DNA of 12,319 bases from Candidatus Hydrogenedentota bacterium (lineage in GTDB: Bacteria; Hydrogenedentota; Hydrogenedentia; Hydrogenedentales; CAITNO01), in assembly GCA_023145975.1 (NCBI GenBank), contig JAGLCZ010000662.1:1-12319 (forward strand), given 5' to 3'. Of this stretch, positions 5,286-12,245 are shown piece after piece. Under the pieces are notes generated by a model. That model was not told the DNA's origin. It saw only the letters and a program-made list of their open reading frames with translations, and searched no databases. Each line of letters starts with the position of its first letter. Position 1 is the stretch's first letter. Both the position numbers and the translations under genes were made by a program.

Positions 5286-7685
5286 ATGATAGACCACAAT
5301 GATCCTCGTTTGATTGATTACGCTCTGGGCGAATTGACGCCTGAAGAAGCGAAAGCCGTTGAAGCAGAATTGAAGCAGCCCGGGAATGCTGAAGCGTTGA
5401 AGGGTATGAAAGAATTCCAGATTGTGGCAGGCGCGGCAAAGGATGCGCTGGAAGCGGAACCTGCCGGACAACTCCGCGCCGAACAGCGTGAAGCCGTCAT
5501 CGAACAGGCGGCTGCACCAGCGAATGTAACACCTATAACTAAAGCACCACGTTTCCTGTATCCCCGTATTTTTACCTACGCTGTGCTCGCAGCCTGTTTA
5601 ATTGCAACATTTACCTTTGTGATGCCTAATTTGCTGCGAAGTCGCAGCAGTGGTGGCGGCGACATATCAGGAAGAATAATGAAAACGATCTCTGTTTCCT
5701 CTCTAGTCAAGGAAGATGCACCTGCTTCGTCTGTCAGCGGAGATGTAAGCGTATATGCCGATCCTGCTGTTGCCGGCAGAGGTGCGTCCGGCAGCAATGA
5801 AGGTGATGGTGGTTCCGCATCCCGGTTAAAAGCGGAAGAGTCCCGTGTGGATGCCGAAATCCAACACCAAGAAGAAGCATTGGGTAATCGCTATATGGCA
5901 GATTCAAATGCGGCATCGCCGGCTCCCGCAAAAGTACAGACACAGGGCGCTGCAGTGGCTGAAGATGAAGCAGATGACTGGACTACTACCATGAGCCAGA
6001 TCCGTATCGGTGACGAGGAAACCCATAGCCTTGGTTATACAGCACCGCCTGCGGACAAACTGAAAGAAGTATCGGCGCTGCCGAATGTTACTGTGATGTC
6101 TGCGCCTGAGGGGAAACAGCAGATGAATGCAATGCGTCTGCCGCCGCCCCCGTCCATGCCTATGCCCATGCCCATGCCCATGCCCATGCGACCTCGCCAT
6201 GTCAGAGGTGAAAAGTATCTTCCCATTATGGAAAATGCGTTCCTGAATGTTATGGGCAATCCTTTGTCCACCTTCTCTATTGATGTGGATACGGGCGCGT
6301 ATTCGAATGTGCGTCGTTTCCTGCAGCAGGGTCAGCTGCCGCCTGCCAATGCAGTACGTGTTGAAGAGATGATTAATTATTTCAAGTATGATCTGGCACA
6401 GCCCACGGGTGAAACGCCTTTCTCGGTGACCATCGAGATGGCGAACTGTCCCTGGGCAGAAGGGCATAAGCTGGCGAGGGTCGCACTGCAGGGGCGTACC
6501 GTAGTATCCGAAGAACGCAATCCGGCGAACCTGGTATTTCTCATTGACGTGTCCGGTTCCATGAGTAATGCGAAGAAACTTCCGTTGGCACGGGAATCCA
6601 TGAAAGCATTACTGAACGAACTGGAACCCCGCGATCGTGTTGCCATCGTAACCTATGCAGGCGGCGCTTCTGTGGTGTTGAATTCTACGTCCTGTACGGA
6701 AAAGGCGATCATTCGCACTGCCATAGACCGCTTGCAGGCAGGCGGAAGCACACACGGCAGCGCGGGCATCCAGCAGGCATACCGCATCGCCCGGGAGAAC
6801 TTTATCTCCGGCGGCATCAACCGCGTACTGATTGCCACGGACGGTGACTTCAATGTAGGTACTACCAGTCACGATGCGCTGATGAATCTTATCACCAACG
6901 AAGCGAAGAGCAAAGTATTTCTCACTGTAATGGGCTTCGGCTATGGTAATATCAAGGATGGAACTCTCGAACAGATTGCGGACAAGGGTAACGGAAACTA
7001 TGCCTATATTGACAGTTATACCGAAGCGCGACGTGTGCTGGTGGACCAGATCAGCGGTACGTTGGTCACCATCGCCAAGGACGTGAAGATTCAGGTGGAG
7101 TTTAATCCGCAGCATGTACAGGCGTACCGGTTGATCGGTTATGAAAACCGTGCCCTTGCTGCCCGGGACTTCAATGACGACACGAAGGACGCAGGGGAAA
7201 TCGGTGCCGGTCATCAGGTGACGGCACTTTATCAACTGGTGCCGACAGGCGCAGCTTTGGAACCCGGTGTGGACGTGTTACGTTATCAGTCCAAACCCGA
7301 ACCCGAAATCGACAAGGGCGGTCCGGTCAATCCCGAATGGATGACTGTGAAACTTCGTTACAAGAAACCCGAAGGCGACACCAGCCGGTTGATTGAACTG
7401 CCGTGGAGCAGTACAGGCGGTGATCTCAGTCAAGCGACAGCGGATATGCAGTTTGCTTCCAGTGTGGCGGCTTTTGGTATGCTGCTTCGCAGCTCACAGC
7501 ATCGCGGCACGGTCAACTTTGATTTGGTCATGAACCTTGCCGAATCCGGCAAGAAAAACGACACAGACCGCCAGGCGTTTATAGACCTGATTGTTGGCGC
7601 TAAGACGCTTGCCGCTTCCGGGGGAACGCCCGTTCCGGTTTTACGCCATAAGCGTATTCCAAATACCGTTCAGCAAGTGTTATAG
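5286..7685 (+). CDS. Membrane-anchored YfbK-type VWA protein with anti-sigma-like N-terminus
   Basis: A 799-aa protein. Residues 1-80 are a helical, acidic cytoplasmic segment starting DPRLIDYALGELTPEEA, like the start of anti-sigma and zinc-finger-type regulators, but without the His/Cys zinc ligands. One transmembrane helix (about 94-116) follows, then a low-complexity linker (about 118-305) ending in PPPP and (Met-Pro)5. Next come the YfbK-family N-terminal domain (about 308-405, NPLSTFSIDVDTGAYSNVRRFL) and the VWA domain (about 413-590). Its metal-binding MIDAS residues are visible: DVSGS (421-425), Thr489 in GGSTHGS, and Asp519 in ATDGD. The YfbK C-terminal domain spans about 595-790. 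Predicted topology is N-in, C-out. AGGAGG (5275-5280) lies 5 nt before the ATG and includes part of the sigma-gene stop codon. The likely role is to hold the ECF sigma at the membrane and respond to an outside ligand; this is inferred from gene order and the fusion. Confidence 0.88.
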   Translation: MIDHNDPRLIDYALGELTPEEAKAVEAELKQPGNAEALKGMKEFQIVAGAAKDALEAEPAGQLRAEQREAVIEQAAAPANVTPITKAPRFLYPRIFTYAVLAACLIATFTFVMPNLLRSRSSGGGDISGRIMKTISVSSLVKEDAPASSVSGDVSVYADPAVAGRGASGSNEGDGGSASRLKAEESRVDAEIQHQEEALGNRYMADSNAASPAPAKVQTQGAAVAEDEADDWTTTMSQIRIGDEETHSLGYTAPPADKLKEVSALPNVTVMSAPEGKQQMNAMRLPPPPSMPMPMPMPMPMRPRHVRGEKYLPIMENAFLNVMGNPLSTFSIDVDTGAYSNVRRFLQQGQLPPANAVRVEEMINYFKYDLAQPTGETPFSVTIEMANCPWAEGHKLARVALQGRTVVSEERNPANLVFLIDVSGSMSNAKKLPLARESMKALLNELEPRDRVAIVTYAGGASVVLNSTSCTEKAIIRTAIDRLQAGGSTHGSAGIQQAYRIARENFISGGINRVLIATDGDFNVGTTSHDALMNLITNEAKSKVFLTVMGFGYGNIKDGTLEQIADKGNGNYAYIDSYTEARRVLVDQISGTLVTIAKDVKIQVEFNPQHVQAYRLIGYENRALAARDFNDDTKDAGEIGAGHQVTALYQLVPTGAALEPGVDVLRYQSKPEPEIDKGGPVNPEWMTVKLRYKKPEGDTSRLIELPWSSTGGDLSQATADMQFASSVAAFGMLLRSSQHRGTVNFDLVMNLAESGKKNDTDRQAFIDLIVGAKTLAASGGTPVPVLRHKRIPNTVQQVL
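6156..6185 (+). repeat. Hexanucleotide microsatellite ATGCCY x5 encoding (Met-Pro)5
   Basis: Five tandem ATGCCY units lie inside the VWA-protein gene and encode Met-Pro repeats at residues 291-300, just after a run of four prolines. Because the unit is 6 bp, slippage would change linker length by two residues without breaking the frame. The repeat sits in the flexible linker between the membrane helix and the extracytoplasmic VWA region. Confidence 0.9.
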
Positions 7686-7705
7686 CAATAGCCCGCTAAA
7701 TATCT

Positions 7706-7741
7706 ACCCGCAGTCTTCATCACACGGAGGCTGCGGGTTTT
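7706..7741 (+). terminator. Rho-independent terminator of the sigma/VWA operon
   Basis: ACCCGCAG (7706-7713) pairs with CTGCGGGT (7731-7738). The stem extends inward through TCTTC (7714-7718) with GGAGG (7726-7730), two of these pairs being G-U, leaving a 7-nt loop. TTTT (7738-7741) follows on the plus strand. It lies about 20 bp past the VWA-protein stop codon. The other strand lacks a good U-tract, so it probably serves the plus-strand operon only. Confidence 0.8.
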
Positions 7742-7955
7742 ACGCAGGCGTACCTTTCAGAGTGCACCATTGGGTTTGTGTGGAAGATCAAATCTAACGT
7801 CTTCGCGAAAATGACGGTATTTCGTTGTGTTTGCCGGATAGTTGCGTTCTTGTATTGTGGTGTAGTCAGAGTACGTACCGGTAGGGACATTTGATAATAG
7901 CCAAGGGCAGAAGTAACGCTTTTCCGGCAGTAATCCGAACTTTCCGTACACGCTT

Positions 7956-8870
7956 TTAGCAGGTACGGTAAAAAATACGGTTCACGGTGCGCACCATTTC
8001 TATTCGCTTGTCAGCAAGTAATTCCTGGAGATGTTTCAGGGCTTCGTGGCGGTGAATATGCAGCCCGGTTGTAATATCATCTATGGAACAGGGACGGCGC
8101 TGCAGCATTTCTTCTACGGCATCCCGTGTGGTTGTAAAGTCTGTCTGGTTATGAACCTCCCGGAAATCGGCGATCACTTCCGCCTCCGGCTCAAAATACT
8201 GACACATTTCTTCGAGTTGTGCTTGGTTCACCGTCATTGCAAATTCTTCTGCAGGCGGACGGGTAACGGTATTCAGTTGAATCCGGTCCGGTCGGATACG
8301 TTTGGCACAGGCCGCCATCTGTTTTACTTCTGCAATATCGGCAGTATATCCGCTAAGGATGAATACCTCCAACCAGATAGTACCGGTGAAATCATCCCGC
8401 AACGCGATCAGTCCGTCCAGCATCTGCTCAAAAGAAATATCGGGATGGTTCCGGTTTACAGCGTTAAACATTAACGTATTTCCGGCATCCAGGGACGGGA
8501 TAATAAGGTGGGCATTGGCAATGGCTTGTCGTACTTCTTTTTTCCAGAGTAGCGAACCATTGGTTATCAGTGCAATCGGGATATCCGTGAAAGCGCGGAT
8601 CCCCTCGATAATATCGCCGATACCGGTATATAAGGTCGGTTCACCCGAACCACTGAGCGTTATATAATCCGGTTTCAACGCAATCTTTTCTTTAATTTCT
8701 TCTAATACCTTATCTGCCGGGACAAAGGGTTGCCGTTCCAATGATTTATCGGTGGTGCATCCCAACTGACAGTAAATACAATCATAAGTACACATTTTAA
8801 AGGGTACAAGATCTACACCCAGAGAACGCCCCAGGCGTCTTGAGGGAACAGGTCCAAATACGTATGACAT
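7956..8870 (-). CDS. Radical SAM protein (COG0731-like) with C-terminal winged-helix-like tail
   Basis: A 304-aa radical SAM enzyme. The [4Fe-4S]/SAM motif is CTYDCIYC (Cys27, Cys31, Cys34), the classical CX3CX2C. The GGE-type motif appears as GSGEPTL (74-80). The N-terminal FGPVPSRRLGRSLGVDLVPFK is typical of the COG0731 group of radical SAM oxidoreductases, which are mostly of unknown reaction. The last 55 residues or so (CSIDDITTGLHIHRHEALKHL onward) look like a winged helix, possibly for substrate or nucleic-acid contact. GGAAA lies about 11 nt before the ATG and overlaps the stop codon of the preceding MBL gene (16-bp gap), so it is the third gene of a compact operon. The substrate is unknown. 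No downstream gene on this strand was accepted in the 213 bp before the convergent operon terminator. Confidence 0.88.
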   Translation of the reverse strand: MSYVFGPVPSRRLGRSLGVDLVPFKMCTYDCIYCQLGCTTDKSLERQPFVPADKVLEEIKEKIALKPDYITLSGSGEPTLYTGIGDIIEGIRAFTDIPIALITNGSLLWKKEVRQAIANAHLIIPSLDAGNTLMFNAVNRNHPDISFEQMLDGLIALRDDFTGTIWLEVFILSGYTADIAEVKQMAACAKRIRPDRIQLNTVTRPPAEEFAMTVNQAQLEEMCQYFEPEAEVIADFREVHNQTDFTTTRDAVEEMLQRRPCSIDDITTGLHIHRHEALKHLQELLADKRIEMVRTVNRIFYRTC

Positions 8871-8886
8871 AATAACGGGGATTTCC

Positions 8887-9714
8887 TTATTCTGGTATGT
8901 TTATGATACTACCAACAGGACATGGCGCATATTGATCGGGAAATGCGTGCCACAAACGCGCCATGGCAATAAATCCGGTGCAGTGGGCAGGTTGTAACCG
9001 TTGTATCTGTAACGTACGAAGAAAATCAAGAGTCTTATTCATGCGTTCTTCATTTGCCGCAACAAGATGGGTGCCGCCAAGCACTGCATAAATGGGGTTA
9101 TTGTCCGTAAGTTTCTGTACATACATCAACGTGTTCACGATACCTGCATGGGCGCAGCCAAGCACCACCACGGTACCCGCTGACGTTTCGAAATATAAAG
9201 CCTGGTCATCGGGAAAGGTATCCAGTTCACTGCCGTCTTCATCCCAAAAGAAAGGACCGCCACTGTCTTCGAAGTCTGTCTGGCGGGGAATGGTCCCGGT
9301 AACAAAAATACCGGGACATAGTTCCGTAGGTCCTTCAGTAAAAATGAGTTTGGCACGTTTACGGAGCAGCTCTTCGATAGGCTGTGCCATGCCGATTTCA
9401 TAACTTCCATCTTCTCTGCAGGCATAGCGGGGAGAGAGTGCTTGCGGATGCAGGAATACCGACGGCATATTAGTTTCAGCAAGCGCATCGGGTAAGCCGC
9501 CTGTATGATCGAAATGACCGTGACTTAATACTATCGCATCTGCTGACGGCAAGGAAATACCGAGTATGTCGGCATTGTGTTTCAGGCAGTAGCCTTGACC
9601 AGTGTCAAAGAGGATACTGTGATTGTTATGTTCGATCCAGAAAGATAGACCATGCTCGCCTGTGAGGTGTTTACCTGCGGCAGTATTTTCACACAACACG
9701 GTTATACGTGACAT
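8887..9714 (-). CDS. Metallo-beta-lactamase-fold hydrolase (COG1237-like)
   Basis: A 275-aa MBL-fold metalloprotein. The metal motif HGHFDH is at residues 65-70, with further candidate ligands His189 (GCAHAGIVNT), His216 (GGTHL) and His244 (PAHCTG). The GC[AS]HAGIVNT, GGxHL and PxHCTG set is characteristic of the COG1237 group. Database entries often name that group after a dihydropterin/methanopterin-precursor synthase, but most bacterial members are uncharacterised. That specific name should not be taken as a function here. AAGGAA lies about 7 nt before the ATG, and the start is 12 bp past the stop of the PLP-enzyme gene, so the two are co-transcribed. The protein is full length, with no signal peptide, and is expected to be cytoplasmic. 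Confidence 0.88.
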   Translation of the reverse strand: MSRITVLCENTAAGKHLTGEHGLSFWIEHNNHSILFDTGQGYCLKHNADILGISLPSADAIVLSHGHFDHTGGLPDALAETNMPSVFLHPQALSPRYACREDGSYEIGMAQPIEELLRKRAKLIFTEGPTELCPGIFVTGTIPRQTDFEDSGGPFFWDEDGSELDTFPDDQALYFETSAGTVVVLGCAHAGIVNTLMYVQKLTDNNPIYAVLGGTHLVAANEERMNKTLDFLRTLQIQRLQPAHCTGFIAMARLWHAFPDQYAPCPVGSIINIPE

Positions 9715-9726
9715 TGCTTTTCCTTT

Positions 9727-10872
9727 TTAGAGCTTGGCTAACGCCAGCTTTAAATCATCAATAATTTTTTCAACAGGTTCGATACCCAGCGAGAGGCGTA
9801 CTGTATTTTCACGTACTCCGAATAAAGTGCGCCGCTCAGGCGGCAGGTAGAGCATGGTCGTGAGATACGGAATACAGATGAGCGACTCCGTGGCACCAAG
9901 GCTGACAGCATGATAGATTACTTTTAATTCGGCAATGAACTTTTTGGCATCTTCCGGAGAATCTCCTACATCGAAAGCCATGAGTCCGCCAAAGCCTTGT
10001 TTCATTTGTTTCGCTGCTATTTTATGATTGTCATGTTGGGGAAGACCGGGATAGGAAAGGTGTGATACTTTGGGTTGCGAGATCAGAAATTCCGCTGCCT
10101 TTTGTGCGTTGTCAGCCACGGTGGCAGCCCGTAACTCAAAGGTTTTGAGACCTCGATCCAGCAGGAAAGCACTATAAGCATCCAGCGTACTTCCAACGGC
10201 TTGCCGTGTAAACCACAGCGTATCATAATGTTCCTTGGAACAGGCAATAGCACCCGCCATGAGATCGTTATGACCGCCAAGCGCTTTGGTTGCGCTGTGT
10301 ATTACAAGGTCGGCACCGAGTTCCAGAGGGTGTTGGTGATAGGGAGTTGCAAATGTATTATCTACCACCAGCATGGCCTTTACCTTGCTAAGGGCGGCGG
10401 CGATATGGGCGATGTCCAGTACCTTGCAGAGGGGATTGCTGGGAGTTTCCAGGAAAACCATACGTGTATCGGGTTGTATGTATTTGCTGATTCGATCTGC
10501 ATCATTGGCATCCAGCCAGGTGACTTTCACTCCAAAGCGTTCTAAAATAAGGCAAACTTTGTAATTTGCACCGTAGGTGTCGTGAAAGATAATTAGATGA
10601 TCGCCTGCACGTAACCAGGTCAGAAACACCATGGTACATGCCGCCATTCCCGAAGTGCATACGACGCAGTCTTCGGCTTTTTCCAGTGCAGCAATTTGGT
10701 GCTCCACTTTCCGGACCGTCGGATTATCATCCCTGTGATAGGTGTAGCCGTCAATCTCGCCATCTGTGATCTGGCGTAAGACTTCGAAGGAGTCATATTC
10801 GTAGTTCACGGCATTTACAATGGGAGTAACCATTGGACGATTACCGTAAGGAGTCAGCGGATCTGGGCACAT
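9727..10872 (-). CDS. Cys/Met-metabolism PLP-dependent enzyme (cystathionine gamma-synthase/lyase family)
   Basis: A 381-aa fold-type I PLP enzyme of the trans-sulfuration family. The PLP lysine is Lys196 in HSATKALGGH. The cofactor aspartate lies in VVDNTFATPY, TSGMAA matches the phosphate-binding region, and DDNPTVRKVE resembles the usual R-x-x-NPT stretch. The C-terminal SLGATESL and RLSLGIEP segments are also typical. Family members act as cystathionine gamma-synthase, cystathionine gamma-lyase, methionine gamma-lyase or O-acyl-homoserine sulfhydrylase, which short motifs do not separate reliably. The frame could start at a TTG (10878), but ATG 10872 is preferred because AGGAA is about 8 nt upstream of it and too close to the TTG. 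It is first in an operon with the MBL and radical SAM genes. A link to sulfur release or transfer is plausible. Confidence 0.9.
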   Translation of the reverse strand: MCPDPLTPYGNRPMVTPIVNAVNYEYDSFEVLRQITDGEIDGYTYHRDDNPTVRKVEHQIAALEKAEDCVVCTSGMAACTMVFLTWLRAGDHLIIFHDTYGANYKVCLILERFGVKVTWLDANDADRISKYIQPDTRMVFLETPSNPLCKVLDIAHIAAALSKVKAMLVVDNTFATPYHQHPLELGADLVIHSATKALGGHNDLMAGAIACSKEHYDTLWFTRQAVGSTLDAYSAFLLDRGLKTFELRAATVADNAQKAAEFLISQPKVSHLSYPGLPQHDNHKIAAKQMKQGFGGLMAFDVGDSPEDAKKFIAELKVIYHAVSLGATESLICIPYLTTMLYLPPERRTLFGVRENTVRLSLGIEPVEKIIDDLKLALAKL

Positions 10873-10989
10873 AGTCAATATTCCTTGTTGTCATGGCAAT
10901 TGGACGATTTTCGTTCGCGTTCTACCTGCTCTATCAATGCACACAGGAAACGAATAAAGAATCTTTCTACTTCCTGATGCAATGATTCG

Positions 10990-11017
10990 TATATAGTACA
11001 GCAATCTTGCAGACCAA
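10990..11017 (-). promoter_or_regulatory. Weak candidate promoter for the PLP/MBL/radical SAM operon
   Basis: On the minus strand, TTGGTC (11012-11017) and TATATA (10990-10995) are separated by 16 bp, a rough sigma70 pattern matching only about half of the -35 consensus. It would leave a leader of roughly 110 nt before ATG 10872. No known riboswitch consensus was recognised in the leader. The rest of the 10873-11166 gap holds only a possible tiny plus-strand ORF (11107-11154). Confidence 0.2.
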
Positions 11018-11091
11018 TTGTACTTGTTATGACCGTTCAAAAGGGGTATTGACGGTGTACTCCTAAATTTCAGCAATCATAAATCCAAGAT

Positions 11092-11154
11092 CAGGAGGTG
11101 CGCACAATGACCGAACCTTGTGGAAAATTACAACGATATTGGCAATTTTTATAG
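11092..11154 (+). CDS. Possible 15-aa peptide ORF with a perfect Shine-Dalgarno
   Basis: AGGAGG (11093-11098) lies 8 nt before ATG 11107, which opens a 15-codon frame (MTEPCGKLQRYWQFL) ending at TAG 11152-11154. A T-run (11158-11164) follows shortly after AGCGC. The ribosome site is better than that of several real genes here, but the ORF is very short and stands alone, opposite in strand to its neighbours. It could be a small protein, a remnant of a decayed gene, or chance. The listed span includes the Shine-Dalgarno; the coding part is 11107-11154. Confidence 0.25.
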   Translation, partial: QEVRTMTEPCGKLQRYWQFL

Positions 11155-11166
11155 CGCTTTTTTTCT

Positions 11167-11364
11167 TTATGACAACGAGCAGGTACCCGTGGGACACGAA
11201 TTTCCAGCGGTTCCTGACCCGGAATTCACACTGAATGCAGGAAGCATTTTTTCAACCCGGTGAGCCCCGCATTTTTTACACGTATGGCGACTGTTTGTAT
11301 TGGCCTTTTCGAGAACTTCCATAACGTGCCCGCATTTCACACATCTGTAATTGTATAAAGGCAT
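11167..11364 (-). CDS. FmdB-type zinc ribbon protein
   Basis: A 65-aa protein with the N-terminal MPLYNYRC and two CxxC pairs (Cys8/Cys11 and Cys29/Cys32) that form a zinc ribbon. It also has the C-terminal CPTGTC tail (Cys57, Cys62) common in this family. The family is named after FmdB, a proposed regulator of formamidase in Methylophilus, but most members have no known function. AGGAG lies about 9 nt before the ATG. It is 44 bp downstream of the PPOX gene, with no terminator visible between them, so it is probably the last gene of a three-gene operon. Length and motifs match the family. Confidence 0.88.
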   Translation of the reverse strand: MPLYNYRCVKCGHVMEVLEKANTNSRHTCKKCGAHRVEKMLPAFSVNSGSGTAGNSCPTGTCSLS

Positions 11365-11408
11365 AAAAATCTCTCCTCTTTATATATTTGAATGGGTTAA
11401 TATTGAAT

Positions 11409-11786
11409 TTAATAAAGTTTTTTTGCACCGGAGTATACTTCTTTCACGCGGAGAACAGCGGCAGCGTGCCCGGGGTGCTTCGGTGAATTTGCCGCTTTCA
11501 TGTGATCGAATAGTTTCCCGTCTTTATGGTATTCAAGCGTTCCTTTGACCTGATAAGATTTCCCTTCTTTGTCAATGAATAAAAGTGATCCCTGACTTCC
11601 TTCATGAATATTTTTCTGTGTCTTATCAAAATAGTTGTCTGCTACTACAAAGCACTCGTCTTCATAAATGGTTACACAGCTGACATAGATGATATTCGGA
11701 ATCTTTGCATTACTGAGTGTCGCCAGAATGGCGGGTTCATCATGATTTTCCCATGCATCAAGAACAATTTTGGGTAGCGTTGCCAT
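11409..11786 (-). CDS. Pyridoxamine 5'-phosphate oxidase-like FMN-binding split-barrel protein
   Basis: A 125-aa protein of the PPOX-like split-barrel superfamily, small dimeric proteins that usually bind FMN (sometimes F420 or heme) and act in redox reactions. Evidence is the overall pattern: a start like LDAWENHDEPAILATLS, the strands NIIYVSCVTIYEDECFVVAD, then QGSLLFID, GKSYQVKGTLEY and a C-terminal VLRVKEVYSGAK. It is too short to be PdxH itself, and no PLP-salvage function should be assumed. AAAGGAGA lies about 6 nt before the ATG. It is 39 bp from the upstream NifX-like gene and 44 bp from the downstream zinc ribbon gene, so it is likely in one operon with both. Confidence 0.8.
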   Translation of the reverse strand: MATLPKIVLDAWENHDEPAILATLSNAKIPNIIYVSCVTIYEDECFVVADNYFDKTQKNIHEGSQGSLLFIDKEGKSYQVKGTLEYHKDGKLFDHMKAANSPKHPGHAAAVLRVKEVYSGAKKLY

Positions 11787-11825
11787 TACTTTCTCCTTTT
11801 TTATGAAAGTGAAATCAAAAACAAA

Positions 11826-12203
11826 TCATTGTTGTTGTCGACATTGTTTAGTGAAACGACGACACTTGCTGCAGCAGCCAGGCATGAGAAATGCATCCTG
11901 ACTGAAGCGGCCTGTCGCGAATGTTGTGAGAATGTCTTCTACCTTACCGCAGGTTTGCGGGATAATTTTAATGTCGGTAGTTGACAGTGCAGATTTCATT
12001 GCCCGGGAAATTGCACCACAAATTAGTACATCCATGCCCAATGCAGTTATTTGTCGAATGCGCTCGTGAAAATCCTCAGAATGCATCTGAACGGTGTATA
12101 GATTATTAATACTCCTATGTTTTACATCTGCAATCAGTAAGTGGGTTGCTGCATCGCACACAGGTGAAACCCGACCTTGCCATTCTGTGATTGCGATTTT
12201 CAT
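11826..12203 (-). CDS. NifX/NafY-type dinitrogenase cofactor-binding domain protein
   Basis: A 125-aa protein of the NifX/NafY/NifB-C-terminal domain superfamily, the MTH1175-like group. Features are the strand MKIAITEWQGRVSPVCDAA (with Cys16 where Phe is common), LLIADV (22-27), ICGAISRAM (61-69) and CGKVEDIL (85-92). A cysteine-rich tail carries Cys110, Cys111, Cys114 and Cys121. Nitrogenase relatives carry iron-molybdenum cofactor precursors, but standalone members occur in many anaerobes without nitrogenase, and their ligand is unknown. No nif structural genes are visible. An in-frame TGA directly precedes ATG 12203, fixing the start, and no clear Shine-Dalgarno is seen. It is the first gene of an operon with the PPOX and zinc ribbon genes. 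Confidence 0.85.
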   Translation of the reverse strand: MKIAITEWQGRVSPVCDAATHLLIADVKHRSINNLYTVQMHSEDFHERIRQITALGMDVLICGAISRAMKSALSTTDIKIIPQTCGKVEDILTTFATGRFSQDAFLMPGCCSKCRRFTKQCRQQQ

Positions 12204-12245
12204 TCATTGATGGATACCAAAAATCATGCCAACAGGGAGAAGAGC

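Noticed and set aside
4992..5471. 159-codon minus-strand frame across the sigma/VWA gene junction
   Set aside because: It overlaps two confident plus-strand genes and their coupled start and stop; no domain recognised.
6609..7235. 208-codon minus-strand frame antisense to the VWA gene
   Set aside because: It lies over the well-supported VWA domain and shows no domain of its own.
7757..7951. 64-codon minus-strand frame just downstream of the radical SAM gene
   Set aside because: It starts with GTG, has no Shine-Dalgarno, and matches no family I recognise. It may be intergenic sequence or a repeat, so it is not annotated as a gene.
7972..7980. AAAATACGG also occurring in the right arm of the 2569-2609 hairpin
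   Set aside because: Only nine bases are shared and this copy is inside the radical SAM coding sequence; treated as coincidence.
8887..9714. Naming the MBL protein a methanopterin-precursor (dihydropterin) synthase
   Set aside because: That label is widely propagated for the COG1237 group, but no other methanopterin-pathway gene is visible, so only the fold is claimed.
10891..11076. 61-codon minus-strand frame upstream of the PLP-enzyme gene
   Set aside because: No ribosome-binding site and no recognisable domain; it covers the probable promoter and leader of the operon.
11826..12203. Nitrogen-fixation locus suggested by the NifX-like gene
   Set aside because: No nitrogenase structural or assembly genes are visible, and standalone members of this domain are common in non-fixing anaerobes.
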